From the NCBI GenBank assembly GCA_029449245.1, contig JANATF010000007.1, forward strand, positions 1,736,001 to 1,800,000: a stretch of DNA of 64,000 bases, in the 5' to 3' direction. The position numbers and the translations under genes are program-made. Source of the DNA: Mortierella alpina (Eukaryota; Mortierellomycota; Mortierellomycetes; Mortierellales; Mortierellaceae). Each line of letters starts with the position of its first letter. The first letter of the stretch is position 1. Positions 38,542 to 49,718 of the stretch are shown piece after piece. The notes under the pieces are model-generated. The model was not told the DNA's origin and did not search any database. It saw only the letters and a program-made list of their open reading frames with translations.

Positions 38542-41500
38542 ATGGGTGCAAAGAAGAAGAAAGGATCTCGGCGAATGAGCCGGAGCGACAATGCCGAAGG
38601 TATGTTCTCAATCTTCGAGTCGCCCTCCATTCGCCAAAGGCAGGGACTTGAATATCTCTCCTGCCATAGGAACTGGGGTCTTCTTTCACTCACAAACAAC
38701 TTACATCATTCGCTCGCATCACTCTCTCCCGTGCGGTCTGGTCATATCAACTCTAGCCGATGCGATGTTGTTGGAGATTCTGGCTGGCTCATCAAAGAGG
38801 GCCACCCTTCCTAACCCCACCGCGCACGCCACCTCACCTTCTTGCACATCAACCGTGGCCACCAACGCTACTGCTACACCTGCAAAAGTCAACGCTGTGG
38901 TTGAGACCAGCACACCTGAAGCTCCTGCATCAGAGTCAGGAGGAGATGTGAAATGTCAACACGTCAAGAACGCCGTCAAGTTGCCCAAATTTCGCAGGGG
39001 ATTGTCCCATCTGAAGGTTTGGGACCACTGTCAGGGCTGCCTCGATGCTGAAGCCAAGGCAAGGAAGCACGTTCAGCGACTAGAGTTATCTATGACCGGA
39101 CACTCGTCATCCGACACTATGGAGAGCACCGTTGAACCCCTGTCTCCAGAGCTCTTGTGGATGTGTCTGACCTGCTGTGAGATCAACTGTGGGCGGTCCA
39201 TCAAGAAACATGCTCTGTCGCACCATAATGACAAAAAGAACGACCACCCTCTGGCTGTTAACCTGGAAAGCATGGAATTCTGGTATGTTGAGATAGAGCG
39301 CGACGATACTTCCTCGTAACCTGCATGAAGGTTTACAGGATGTTTCGAAGATCTGACTGGAGAGATGCTTATGTTGAGGCTACAGGTGCTATGAGTGCGA
39401 CAATCAGATTAAGCCTTCCAAGAACAGGAATCAGCTCATCTACGAGTGCCAGGTTGCTATTGAGAAGGCTCTCCAGATCAAGCAGTCCAAGATGCGAGGT
39501 AATGGCAACATATATCTGACGAATCTTCCCAAAAACAGGTTGAATTTCTTCAAGGTGGAGGAATTAGACGTAGTTTACGCTCTGACATCTCTTGGGATAC
39601 TTCTGTTATAGCTGCCACAGCCGCGATATCCAAAAAGACCAAGGGAGCCTCAGCAGCGTCCGTCGCTATCTCGACTCCCAAGCAAAAAGTCAAAGTTCTC
39701 ACACCGGGACTGACAAACTTGGGTAACACCTGCTTTTTCAACTCTGTGGTTCAGGTAAGAATATAGATCACCATTGGCAGAAAAGCTTGCAAGGGCCCTC
39801 CTTTGGTCTCTTGAAATTTAGCCTAAACGTCCACGTTAAATTGTCATAGGTGTTAACAGAGACCAAGTCGCTCAAGTCCATTCTCTCGGAAGACGATACC
39901 AAGACAATGGTGTTCCCAAAATCACTCGCGGCGAGCACGGACGCTGGACTGGGACCCCTGACAACCAACTTTAAAGATTTCCTGCGCACAATGTGGAAGC
40001 AGCAAGGTGGAACGGTCGCGCCTCGAGACTTGTTCACCCAAATTGCAAAGAAATGGAAAGTTTTCCGCGGATTCAGGCAACAGGACAGTCAGGAACTCAT
40101 GCGATACCTGTTCGATGGCATCAAGCAGGAAGAACTTGATTTGATCAAGCGGCAGCTGGCTGACGAGCGGGAAGGGGGCGATATCAACGAACCAAATGGA
40201 ACGGAGCTCGCAAGTGAGGGTGTAACGGAGAAGGAATCAGTCAAATATGCCCCATTTATCGATAGCTGCTTTTCTGGAAAGCTAGTCAGCGTCATTGTGT
40301 GCGACACTTGCAAAAAGGTATGATCGCTGGCCTACATTTGATTAAGAGAGCATCTTAAGGTCAATTGTACGTACTACAAGTGCATGCGCTAACCGTAGTC
40401 GCCTCTCGCCATCCATTACGCCTTTGAAGTGCTCCTATGCTCCTGAGGACTTCTTTGACCTTTCGCTACCTGTCCGAGGATCAACGCAGGCGGGAAGTAT
40501 GGCGGGATCTAGTCTAAAGGCACGACTTCTCGCTCAATCCAGAGGCTCTTCAACAGCTACATTGGACTTTGAGTCCTCATCAACTGATGCCACTGCAGTC
40601 ACAAACGACAAGGATATGCTGCCCGAGTCAGAGAAACCATCCGAGGGCCATTTGCGACATGTGGAGAAGCTGCTTAGGAGTACCGGACGATCGGACTCTG
40701 ATAGTCTGTCCATTCAGCGGTCATTGAACCAGTTCACAAGTGTTGATTGTCTGGATGGGGAAAACAAGTTTGCCTGCGAGAATTGCTTCAAGATTATCCG
40801 CGGCTCTGACCAGGGAGGAGAGTCTGCTGAGAAGGCGAATCGTGAAGAGGAAAAGGAGATGGAGGATGATGAAAAGTTGAAGGAAGAAGAGGTGGAAGAG
40901 AAGAAGGAGGCAAAGGACCAGGAAGAGGAGGCAGAGGAGGCAGAGGAGGAGGCCAAGGAGAAGGATGGTGAGGTCCCACAAAACGAGGAAGCCGATTGGT
41001 CTTTGCAAAGCACAGATGCTGAGGTGCCAGAACAAGCTGTTCCAGGAGCAGGATCCGAATCAGAATCAGGAGCAGGAGCAGGGTCTGGGGTACAATCAGG
41101 TTCGACTTCGGATGATGAGGAGGTGGAACGAACCGATCGCTTTGGCAACACACTTCCCAAGACACCTGCTAGGGCCAGGTTTGAAAATACCGCAACGAAG
41201 AAGGAGGAGGAGGTCAAGTATATTTTCCGAAGGGCATTCAAGCGTTATCTGATCTCCAGTCTTCCTCCGACACTTGTCCTTCACCTGAAACGATTCGAGC
41301 AGTCGGGGCGATTTGGTCAGATGCGCAAGATCGAAGACCACGTCGAGATTCCGATCGAGCTGGATATGGCGCCGTACTTTGTGCCGCGTACAGAAATTGA
41401 GGACGAGGATGAGGACCATGTCCATCTCCATCGCCAATTAGAGGAGGAGAAGGGCTTGTCCAAGCGCTACAGACTTTACGGCGCCGTTGTGCACATGGGT

Positions 41501-41911
41501 ACATTGGGTGGAGGGCACTACACAAACTATGTGCTTTCGTCCAAGGTTGAACTGCCAGAGACATTGAAGACAGCCACGGCGACGTTACAGGACAAGGCGA
41601 ACGGGGCAGCTAAGAGTGTGAATGGGATTGAGCTTCCAGATGTTCCACTGGCGGTGATGCTGGCCCAACAGAAAGAGAAGGCGGAGGAGAAAAAGAAGAA
41701 GAGCCAGGCAGCGGCCAAGACCGATGCGGTAGACTCTGTCGAGCAGCAGAAGGATGGTTCACCCTTGGCAGCAGCCGCGGCGGGCGCCAAGGAGGAGGCA
41801 CAGGAGGACACGAGGCAATGGATTGCGTGCAGCGATACCAGTGTGCGACTGGCGAGTTTGGAGGAAGTGCTTGCTAGTCGCGCATATCTGCTCTTCTACG
41901 AGCGCTATTGA
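38542..41911 (+). CDS. Ubiquitin-specific protease, USP16/USP45 type with ZnF-UBP
   Basis: Six exons (38542-38599, 38757-39282, 39386-39498, 39612-39754, 39850-40317, 40430-41911) encode 929 residues. The basic start MGAKKKKGSRRMSRSD is followed by a zinc-finger UBP domain (CQHV, WDHCQGC, WMCLTCCEINCG, HALSHHNDKKNDHPLAVNLESMEFWCYECD). The Cys box is GLTNLGNTCFFNSVVQ with nucleophile Cys273. Then come the QQDSQELMRYLFD box, the finger Cys pairs CDTC and CENC, FKRYLISSLPPTLVLHLKRFEQ, and the His box LGGGHYTNYV with His799, ending in YLLFYERY. Between the finger and the His box lies a ~110-residue Glu/Lys/Ser-rich acidic insert. Family members remove ubiquitin from substrates; USP16 acts on histone H2A. 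The fifth intron is read with an AAG acceptor (at 40429), since the nearby TAG acceptor (40398) breaks the frame. Confidence 0.88.
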
Positions 41912-42429
41912 ACTAAATGACCGCCGTGATCTGGTCACCAATAGACAGAGCGCAATGCCACGAGTCCCTGGCTGCGTTATTATTACTTATTACTTTACGG
42001 CCACCGCGAGGCATTTATGATTTTCCGTTCCTTGCTGCAGGCAAACGAGCGAATTTTCATTGTGGCACGCCCATCCTCTCCTGAATGAGGGAAATATGCC
42101 AAGTGTTCGCTTTTTTTTTATATATATATTTTTTTTTGGATTCCTGACTCGGTCCAGTCTGAGCTGTAGAAGGCAGAGAAAGACGGAAGAAGGAAGGAAG
42201 GACTCATGGCGCACAGACAACTGCCGACGACGAGTGCCTGCGATTATTGGAGCTGCGGCATAGGCCAATAGGTTAAATGCCCATGGGCCCCAATGACGAA
42301 GCAGGAATGCGGCCGATAGGCTTGGCGCAGGTCGCCACTCGCCATGTTTCGTCAGGCCCGTCTGGCTGCGAATGCCCAAAAGTAAAAAATAGAATCACCC
42401 GGTCGCACGTCCGTGCCCGCCTACCTGCG
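41912..42429. other. Intergenic region upstream of the ornithine decarboxylase TATA box
   Basis: USP-gene 3' flank and distal promoter. It includes T-rich and TATATATA runs near 42110-42136 and a purine GAAGGAAGGAAGG tract near 42186-42201. No gene is seen. Confidence 0.5.
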
Positions 42430-42437
42430 TATAAAAG
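42430..42437 (+). promoter_or_regulatory. TATA box of the ornithine decarboxylase gene
   Basis: TATAAAAG is a consensus TATA element on the sense strand 531 nt before the start codon. It is followed at once by pyrimidine-rich DNA like the other leaders in this window. It predicts a start site near 42460. Confidence 0.6.
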
Positions 42438-42459
42438 CCCTGCCGTGCGTTGCCCCTCT

Positions 42460-42967
42460 CTGCCGCCGCAGCTGCACCTCTTTCTTTCTCTTCGTCTTCG
42501 TCTTTCCACTTTCCACTTTACTCTGCTTCTCTCCACACCTCGCAGCACTTGCCAGCCAACAGCACCACCCTTCTCTGTCGACAGCACATTCCCTCGTCGC
42601 ACACAGCTCGCCCTCGTCCGACCCTTCTCGCTCCCCTTCTTTTTCTCGTAAAAGGAATCAACACGGGCTTCCCCCATTAACCATCCAAAGAGCAGACCTT
42701 CCCCGGTTTGCCAACCTCCATCACGGCGCTTAGAAACCACAGCACAAAGTCCTCTTTTGTTCCGCGATCGCCTCCTTGGCTGCCGGGAACACTGGGCTTG
42801 GTCTGAACGCAGCAGCGCGCCCTTTTCTTTTTAGCCTCTTGGCTCTTATTTCTCGGGAGGATCCTCTTCCGTCATATAGCAAAACACCTATCCCCATCTC
42901 GTCCATCCCCTTCGTCTCTGCTTCCCGTAGGAGACCCCGTCCGCTCGACTCTTTCGCCACTCCAGCA
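42460..42967 (+). promoter_or_regulatory. Long pyrimidine-rich ATG-free 5' leader of ornithine decarboxylase
   Basis: Between the TATA box and the start codon about 500 nt contain no ATG in any frame, although many would be expected by chance. The tract is strongly C/T-rich at its 5' end. A GTAAAAG near 42648 and a TTTCTTTTTAG ending at 42834 could bound a leader intron. The exact transcription start is inferred from the TATA position. Confidence 0.5.
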
Positions 42968-44610
42968 ATGATCGACGTTTCTTTCCAGCAGGACCAGTTC
43001 GAGGTCGTCCCCACCTTGGTCCAGCCGACCATGGTCGAAGCCCTCAAATTTCAGGTCAGGGCACAGATGGATCCCAAGACCCAGCTTTTGCCTGAGGTTC
43101 ACGCGCTGCCCGTCTCGCAGATGCTTCAAGACCGACTTGCCTCGTTTGACCCCGACAGCGAGGACTTTGAGGCCGAGAATGCGTTCTATGTCGCTGATCT
43201 TGGCGAAGTTTTCCGCCAGCATAAGCGATGGAAGGCTCTCCTGCCCCGAATTGAACCTTTCTTCGGTATGTTTGCTTCATGATCCAAACGGTCCAAAGTG
43301 ATCTACAGAAGGCGTCACTCCCACCCAGCGCTCTTGTCGAAAAGAGTTGTATCTGTTGTTCCTCAGCAGCGCGGCGCTAAAAATATGTGCTTTTGTTATG
43401 ATGTTGTCCTTTTTTTTTGTTTACCCGATCACTCGCAACTTTGCTGTCAGGGCGCTAACGACTGGCCTATCTTCTGCTATTTCTCGTCAATGACGACTTT
43501 GTAGCTATGAAGTGCAACCCTGACCCCATGGTGATGCGTCTTTTGGCATCCCTCGGCGCTGGCTTTGATTGCGCCTCCAAGAACGAGATCCAGGCTGTCT
43601 TGGACCTGGGTGTCGACCCTTCACGCATTATTTATGCCAACCCCTGCAAGCAAAACGCGTTCGTCAAATATGCACGCGCCAACAAAGTGCGCATGATGAC
43701 CTTTGACAATGCAGAGGAACTGCACAAGATCAAGCGTTTCCACCCCGACGCTCAGTGCGTCCTCCGCATCCTCACAGACGATTCAAAGTCGCTGTGCAAG
43801 TTGGGACTCAAGTTTGGAGCTCCCCTGAACACGACTGGATCTCTTCTTGCGACCGCTCAGGCATTGGAACTGGATGTGATTGGTGTCAGCTTCCACGTTG
43901 GAAGCGGCTGCTTTGATGCCCATGCCTTTGGCGAGGCTGTCATTCGCGCTCGCCGTGTCTTTGATCAGGCCAAGGACTATGGCTTTGACTTCAAGTTCCT
44001 GGACGTTGGTGGTGGGTTCCCTTCGGCTCATGTCACGGAGGGAATTACGTTTGAGAAGGTGGCCGGTATTCTGGGATCGACCGTCGACGCCCTCTTTGGA
44101 CCTGAGGTGCGCGTCATTGCAGAGCCTGGTCGCTACTACGTTGGTTCTGCCTTCACCCTGGCCACCCAGGTGATTGCACGCCGCACCGTGACCTCCGATG
44201 CTAATGTAAAGGCTGGCTCCAGCGTGGCAGCGAATGAAGCGCAGGAGCCAGCAGCAGGACCTTCCCACATGTATTACATCAACGACGGCATGTACGGCTC
44301 CTTCAACTGCATCATGTTTGATCACCAGATCTGCGAGCCCAAGGTTCTTTACCAGGACGGGATCTATTCCTACCAGGCACCTCCCGCATCGTCCGAGCTT
44401 CTTGGCCTGGCCTCAGTCTGGGGTCCCACCTGTGACAGCATTGACTGCATCACTACCGGGGCGAGGCTGCCCTTGTTGGAGACGGGCCATTGGCTCTATT
44501 TTGAGAACATGGGCGCGTACACCATCACCGCCGCTAGTCAGTTCAACGGCTTCCGGAAGAGTGAGATTCTTTACACCACCACGGAGGCAGAAGTGTCCTT
44601 CCATGTTTGA
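42968..44610 (+). CDS. Ornithine decarboxylase
   Basis: Exons 42968-43265 and 43505-44610 encode 467 residues. The intron splits FF from AMKCNPDPMV, whose Lys102 is the PLP Schiff-base lysine. Further fold-III decarboxylase motifs are CASKNEI, FDNAEELHKI, VSFHVGSGC (PLP-stacking His), LDVGGGFP, IAEPGRYYV and the dimer-interface WGPTCDSIDCI with the catalytic Cys. The enzyme decarboxylates ornithine to putrescine, the committed step of polyamine synthesis, as a cytosolic homodimer with shared active sites. A ~25-residue Ala/Ser/Glu insert (about 44200-44260) lies in the C-terminal barrel. The N-terminal ~60 residues are an extension similar to fungal enzymes that carry antizyme-dependent degradation signals. 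I found no antizyme gene in the window. The long leader without ATG suggests translational control. Confidence 0.95.
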
Positions 44611-44706
44611 AGTGTTTTGACCTTCAATCCAAAAGAAGATGGCGTCTGAATGCATGCGTTTTTGTATCAAGAAAACATTATTTTTTTATCAAGAAAATAT
44701 GAAGAA

Positions 44707-44712
44707 AATAAA
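44707..44712 (+). terminator. Polyadenylation signal AATAAA (ornithine decarboxylase)
   Basis: AATAAA 97 nt after the stop codon, before the convergent membrane-protein gene. Confidence 0.5.
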
Positions 44713-44884
44713 AAAGGACGATGTTCTTGACAGCCGTGGATGGAGCAATTGAAGGAGCACAGGATAATATACAATGTTATTAGAGTCTACTTCTGACGAA
44801 AGGGTCGGAGCAAAGGCGAGATAGTGTGGTTGTAAGGGTATCACAATATAAAAAAAAAGAAAAGAAAACTAGAGGTACTTGCTG

Positions 44885-47112
44885 TTACGCGCACGCGTGC
44901 AGAGGCGTAGTCGAACCAGAGTAAGGCGGTACAGGACTGGCTGTACCATTGTAAGTCCTGTCGTGGGGTTGCTGCTGCTGTTGCTGTTGGTGATGATGAT
45001 GATGATGATGCTCAGACCGAACACCTCTCCAGTCCTTGACACTTTTCCTCAGCTCCTCATCCGTCACCAATCCCGTCATGACGCCACCCGTTGTCGTCCT
45101 CCAAACCGCCCAGCCTTCCTTCAGATCCTCGCGCCAGACCACCCCTTGGTACTGAAACGTCCAGAAACTCCACCAGCACATCAGGATCAATCCCATCACC
45201 AGGTTGGATACAATCGTCGGCCAGAATCCAAACTCGAGCACATCTGTCCTGTACCGAACCAACGTAGTTGACAAAGACGACGGCAATCCAACAAATCCTG
45301 ATACTTGCGAGGTACCAAAAGGCGTGGCGGCGGTAGCAGCCTGAGCAGCCTCGAAAAGATCCAGACAACTCTTTCCCGAGGAGGCATACCGACAAAACGC
45401 TGGGTCGTCCATGGGCATATAAGGGACATGAAACCACCACCGGCAGAACCTCCATGCGACCGCCCATCCTGCCCCAACACCCGACAGACACCAGGCGCGG
45501 TAGTACTTAAGCTGCCCGATCTGATCCATCCGGGTGAGATGCTCCCAAGAGATCAACCCCCAAAGGTTCCTCCTGAACATGAGCAGGCCCAGGAAGGTGG
45601 CGACGGGCATATAAAGGATGTACCAGTTGCTGTACTTTTTCACAAACGGCGCCAGGGGCAAGACCTGGTGGTTGAGGTCGATCAGGTCGTCGTGTTGTCG
45701 GTATGACCGACCGTTGTACAGTTCCCTGTAGAGGCCAAAGGTGGCCCGATGCTCCTGTTGATGATTCTCCATGTCCGGATCCGAGAGCCAGATTGCCAGC
45801 CCCCAGCCGATCCAGACCACCCATGTCCCATAGATGACAGTGATCCGCTCGAGTTTCGGGAACCGGAGAAGGTGCCAGGCAAGAGAGAAGATGTGGAAAG
45901 CAGTGTCGGTCAGGTAGACGAGGTGCGTGAAGGAGACGAGCTGGAAGGGGGAGGGTGTTCCAAGAAGCATGATGATCCGATACAGGATCAGTCCGATGTG
46001 TCCGATGAGCGAGAATGGGGTATATGTGGTATGGCTATAGGAACATTGTCATCATCATTATCGACATATGAGCAGAGACGATCGTGGGTTAGGATGAATC
46101 CATAAAGCAGCAGAGTACAAGAGAATAATATAGTAGAGACCATTGCTTACATTCGCTGGGTGTTCTTGAGATACTGTCGTGCATGTCTCCGATCACCATA
46201 AGACCGTGTCTTTGATCGAGGCGACGAAGGTGGGGTGGTCTTTCGCCGGCCGCCGTTGGAACCATTCCCGCTGGTGTAGCCAGCACGCCCACCGCTAGAG
46301 TGCCTGGACTCGTCGGGGCTGGACCAGAAGCCGCCCTGGCTTGAGTATCCGCCCTGACTGGAGTAGCCGTCGTCCATCGATGTGTATCCCCCGTCCGTGG
46401 AGTCGTGGGCAGGTTTGGAGGATGAAGTGAACGATGGCCGTTTAGTGGAGGAGCGATGACGAGACTGGCTGTGCCTCTGTCTGTGGTAAATGGGATCGTT
46501 TGCGCAGGAAGACTGTGGCTGTGGTTGTGATCGCAGAAATGGATCTGCAGCCGAGGGCGTAGTGTGGTGTGTGAAGACAGGGCGTCCTTGCTGCTGCTGC
46601 TGCTGCCGCTGCCTTGGTACGTGGTCGTTTGCGGGATGACAATGCCGCTCGGATCTGGCCGAATGCTGCTGTGGCTGTGGTGAGGAGGAGTGGCGAACCG
46701 ATGAAGGTGCAGCAAGATGGGAATCGAGAGTGTGGGTATGGGTGTGGATGTGGGTGTGAGGATGCGAGTGCGAGAAAGATGGATGAGAATGAGAGTGGGA
46801 ATCAAGAGTCGAGGGTTTTGCTGGGGTTGCTGCAGAGGAGTGCGCTTGTGCTTGTGCTTGTGTTTGTGCTCGTGCTCGTGCTTGTTCGTGCTGCTGCCCC
46901 TGCGCTCGTGCTCCTCGTGCTCCTCGTGCGTGTGTGCAAGCCCCGTTCAGCGCGTGCGAATCCGTTTGGCGCGGCTGGAGCGACACTGGAGAGATCCCAT
47001 GCGTTCCCAGCAGAGCTCCCGTCATCATGGCTGCTGCAGATGTCTGTGTTGCTGGCTCTGCCATGGATCCTGGCGATATATCAGACTGTTGCAAGGATGT
47101 GGTGGTCGCCAT
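44885..47112 (-). CDS. Polytopic membrane protein with His-rich disordered N-terminus
   Basis: Two exons on minus (47112-46151, 46034-44885) join in frame (CAG CGA AT + C CAT) into 703 residues. Without the join they look like two unrelated frames. Residues 1-~320 are disordered: Ala/Gln/Arg-rich, then a His/Ser/Thr stretch (about 105-132) with alternating His, poly-Gln, and Gly/Ser/Tyr repeats (GYTSMDDGYSSQGGYSSQGG). The C-terminal half has about six hydrophobic segments: IGHIGLILYRIIMLLG, HLVYLTDTAFHIFSLAWHLL, VIYGTWVVWIGWGLAIWL, ILYMPVATFLGLLMF, GVGAGWAVAWRFCRWWF and PTIVSNLVMGLILMCWW. The tail ends with seven His followed by seven Gln. I do not recognise the family, and no enzymatic motif is visible. 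The His tracts could bind divalent metal, but that is only a guess. The gene is convergent with ornithine decarboxylase. Confidence 0.72.
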
Positions 47113-48200
47113 CGGTATCCGCAAGTCAGGGCGGGAATCCAAAAAAAAAACTTTTCGTATGTGTAAAAAAACAAAGGTGTACTATCGCGATTTCATGTGA
47201 GAGTGACAGGATCTCTGAAGCGTTGAGGGTGGACACAAGACAAAGGACGCGATCAGACTTTGTGCGACTGAGCGTGTGAGAAAGTGACAGGGAGAGCGTA
47301 TGCGAGGCGGGGACGGAGCGAGGAACGCAATGGGCACGATGGGCAGGCTGATGCGGGTGGTTGAGCAGATCAGCACAATGGGAATGCAGAGTGAGTGAGA
47401 GTGAGAGTGAGAGAGACAAGAGAGACAAGAGAGACAAGAGATCGAGGACATGCTGTATCAGTCTATCTATCGCTCTCTCCCTTGCTCGATATGGCCCTTT
47501 CTGCTGTAATCTTAAACCCCCTTTCCATCTCCGCCCTTGAACACATGTGAAGCCTGCAGTGCAGACGGACTATTTTGGAATAGTCGCCCCGACACGCGGC
47601 AGCAAAGGGGTCCAACTTACCGTCTGCAGAACCAAGCATAGCCAACATCCTTCTCCGACACGTCGAATGTCAGGCTCTGCTCGTTCTCTTTGCATCGGCA
47701 GAGCGCTGGCCGTACTCTATGCCATTGATCGTTCCTCTAGTCTTGTTTGCTTGCTTAGGACCTCCACTCTGACAAGAAATTCCCCAAGCCCATGCTGGCT
47801 CGGTGTTTCATTTTAACCTGCATGCCACCGCACGATGCTCTGCGATCGTATTGCCGGGGTAGATGATTGTTCCGTAAGGCCAGGAATTTGTGGGCTTGAT
47901 CAAGACCACTGGAGAGTTGTAGCCGCGCTTAAATTACCCCACCAGCATGAGAAGACGATGTAAGCAACGCTCTCCTGTGAACCTTGGTTCTCTTTTATGC
48001 TGCTGCATGCAGTTTCACGCGGTTTTCAACTCCCAACAGCGAGGTATCGATCACTCACTTGTTAGACGCTCATGGAATTATAGGCTACTGTTTTCTCCCC
48101 GCGTTGAAAAGAGCATATAATGAGGACTTTGATAGCTTTATTGGGAATGAAATGATACATGCACGAGATATGGAATGGCTGCAAGAAAGGAAATGAATAT
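47113..48200. other. Intergenic region between membrane-protein start and BRX1 stop
   Basis: No gene is seen in these 1.09 kb. A GAGAGT/GAGACAA purine simple-sequence tract lies at about 47390-47446, pyrimidine-rich on the sense strand of the membrane-protein gene and probably in its leader. Short frames near 47984-48196 lack motifs. Confidence 0.5.
47390..47446. repeat. GAGAGT / GAGACAA simple tandem repeat
   Basis: Short purine-rich direct repeats (GAGTGA units, then three GAGACAA units) upstream of the minus-strand membrane-protein gene. Confidence 0.85.
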
Positions 48201-49482
48201 TTAGGCAAAGACGTTGTTCTCAGAGAGAGGATCCTCTGGCATCTCAGCCTGCTTAAGCTTCTCGTCCTTGACGGCAATGGCCTCCATGCGGCTCTTGTAG
48301 CGGTCGACCTTGGCGTTCTTGATGTTGGCTCTTGCGACGTTGGGGCTAACGAATTCTGGGTTCTCGAAGGCGGTCTGGCCGTTGAAGGAGCCCTCAAAGG
48401 TACGGATGGGGTTCATAACGAAACGAGGTCCAATCTCTACGAGGGTCAAGTCGGTTGTATCGGTGGCAGAGCGGTGCTCGATGGGCTTTTCTGTGATCTG
48501 GTAGTTGCGGAACCAGACACGGTTGTCGACGATCGAGAATGTGATAACGTGGTCGATAAAGGGTTTGATCTTGCGTGCGGTCTTGGGGATACCAAAGATC
48601 TGCGTGAAGAGTTCCTTCATCAACATCCAGTGTGGAGAGCTCTCAAAGTTCTTGTCAAAGGAGAGAATGTGGCGCGATCCCTTCAAGCAGTTTCCTGTCA
48701 TCTTAAGCTCCTCCATGGTGTGAACTAAAAAGGATGTAAGAAGGATTCTCGTCAACAAACACGCTTTTCGCATCCATGCTAGATGCTCCATTATAGGATT
48801 GGTCACGATGCTCCTTCTCCTTGGAAGTTTCCCTTACTGTTTTGAATGTGGAACTTCATGCTGGGGCCGTTGGGGGTCTTTGAGAGCCACATGTACAGAT
48901 CCTGTCTCTTTCTGACCTCGAAAAAGATGCAGTTGTTGCAGTTGTTCAAGTCAGCGAGCTCATTGATGATATGCAGTTTTGACTTTGAATCCAGCTTGGC
49001 ATCCTTCTTGGTGTGGGGCAAGAGATCGCCAAGGTCGTTCAACAGGTGGCGGTGGCTATTGGTTGTTCATCCATTCAAGGTCTTTTGGTTAGCAAAGAAC
49101 ACCTTTCGAGTTTGATAACAAGCTCCCTTGTCGCTCCATCCATTGATCCAGAAGTGGGCGTTTGATATGGATATGCTCAGCCATCTTCAACTATCTTTTC
49201 CTTGTTGTATCAACACTTTCCCTGTTGTATCAACACTGCTGGTTCTGGTGTGCCTAACTGAGTATCATCATCATTGTGTTTTCCCGATATCTTCTGTGCG
49301 CTCTGTCTTTTGCGTAACGCTCTGGTTGTTTGGTTGATGTACAGGTGCTCGGTGCTCCAGTCTTACCGAGAGTTGATTCCGCGCGAAGAGAGGAGAAGCA
49401 CGCGCTGCTTGTTGCGGAAAATAGGCTTGTCGTCAGAAGCCTTGGCGACGGCCTTGGTCTTTTGCTTGTAGACGGTGGCCAT
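48201..49482 (-). CDS. BRX1: Ribosome biogenesis protein BRX1 (Brix domain)
   Basis: Three exons on minus (49482-49367, 49055-48838, 48724-48201) give 285 residues, near yeast BRX1 (291). It begins MATVYKQKTKAVAKASDDKP, then KQRVLLLSSRGINSRHRHLLNDL (split by intron 1) opens the Brix domain. NELADLNNCNNCIFFEVRKRQDLYMWLSKTPNGPS and the sequence bridging intron 2, KFHIQNIHTMEELKMTGNCLKGSR, are near-invariant in BRX1. It continues with FGIPKTARKIKPFIDHVITFSI and VEIGPRFVMNPIRTFEGSFNG. The C-terminal 70 residues are charged. BRX1 binds pre-rRNA with EBP2 in the nucleolus and is required for early 60S subunit assembly. Intron 1 is long (311 nt). The gene is divergent from COX6A across 236 bp. Confidence 0.95.
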
Positions 49483-49718
49483 TGTGGAGTGATGGAGGAT
49501 GAGGATGAAAGGTGGGTGATGTAGAGAAGGAAATTGTTCAAAGCCAAAAAAAAAAGAAAAAAAAGTAAACAACGAGTTATGGAAATCAGGTGATTTAATC
49601 CGCGAGACTGCTTCCGTAAGCTCTTGGCTCTGGTTCATCCATCCCCAGCCAGAACATCATTCGACTCAACACACTCCCAAGAGCAACTACACCGACCCAC
49701 TTCAACCAACTGCTCATC
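49483..49718. promoter_or_regulatory. Bidirectional promoter BRX1 / COX6A
   Basis: These 236 bp separate the two divergent start codons. They include a poly-A/AAAAAGAAAAAAAAG run at about 49544-49565 that could exclude nucleosomes. No TATA box is evident. Confidence 0.55.

Noticed and set aside
46089-46805. 238-codon frame rich in Thr/Pro/His overlapping the membrane-protein gene
   Set aside because: Same strand but a different frame from the exon that splices perfectly to the transmembrane half. A shadow of a repetitive coding sequence.
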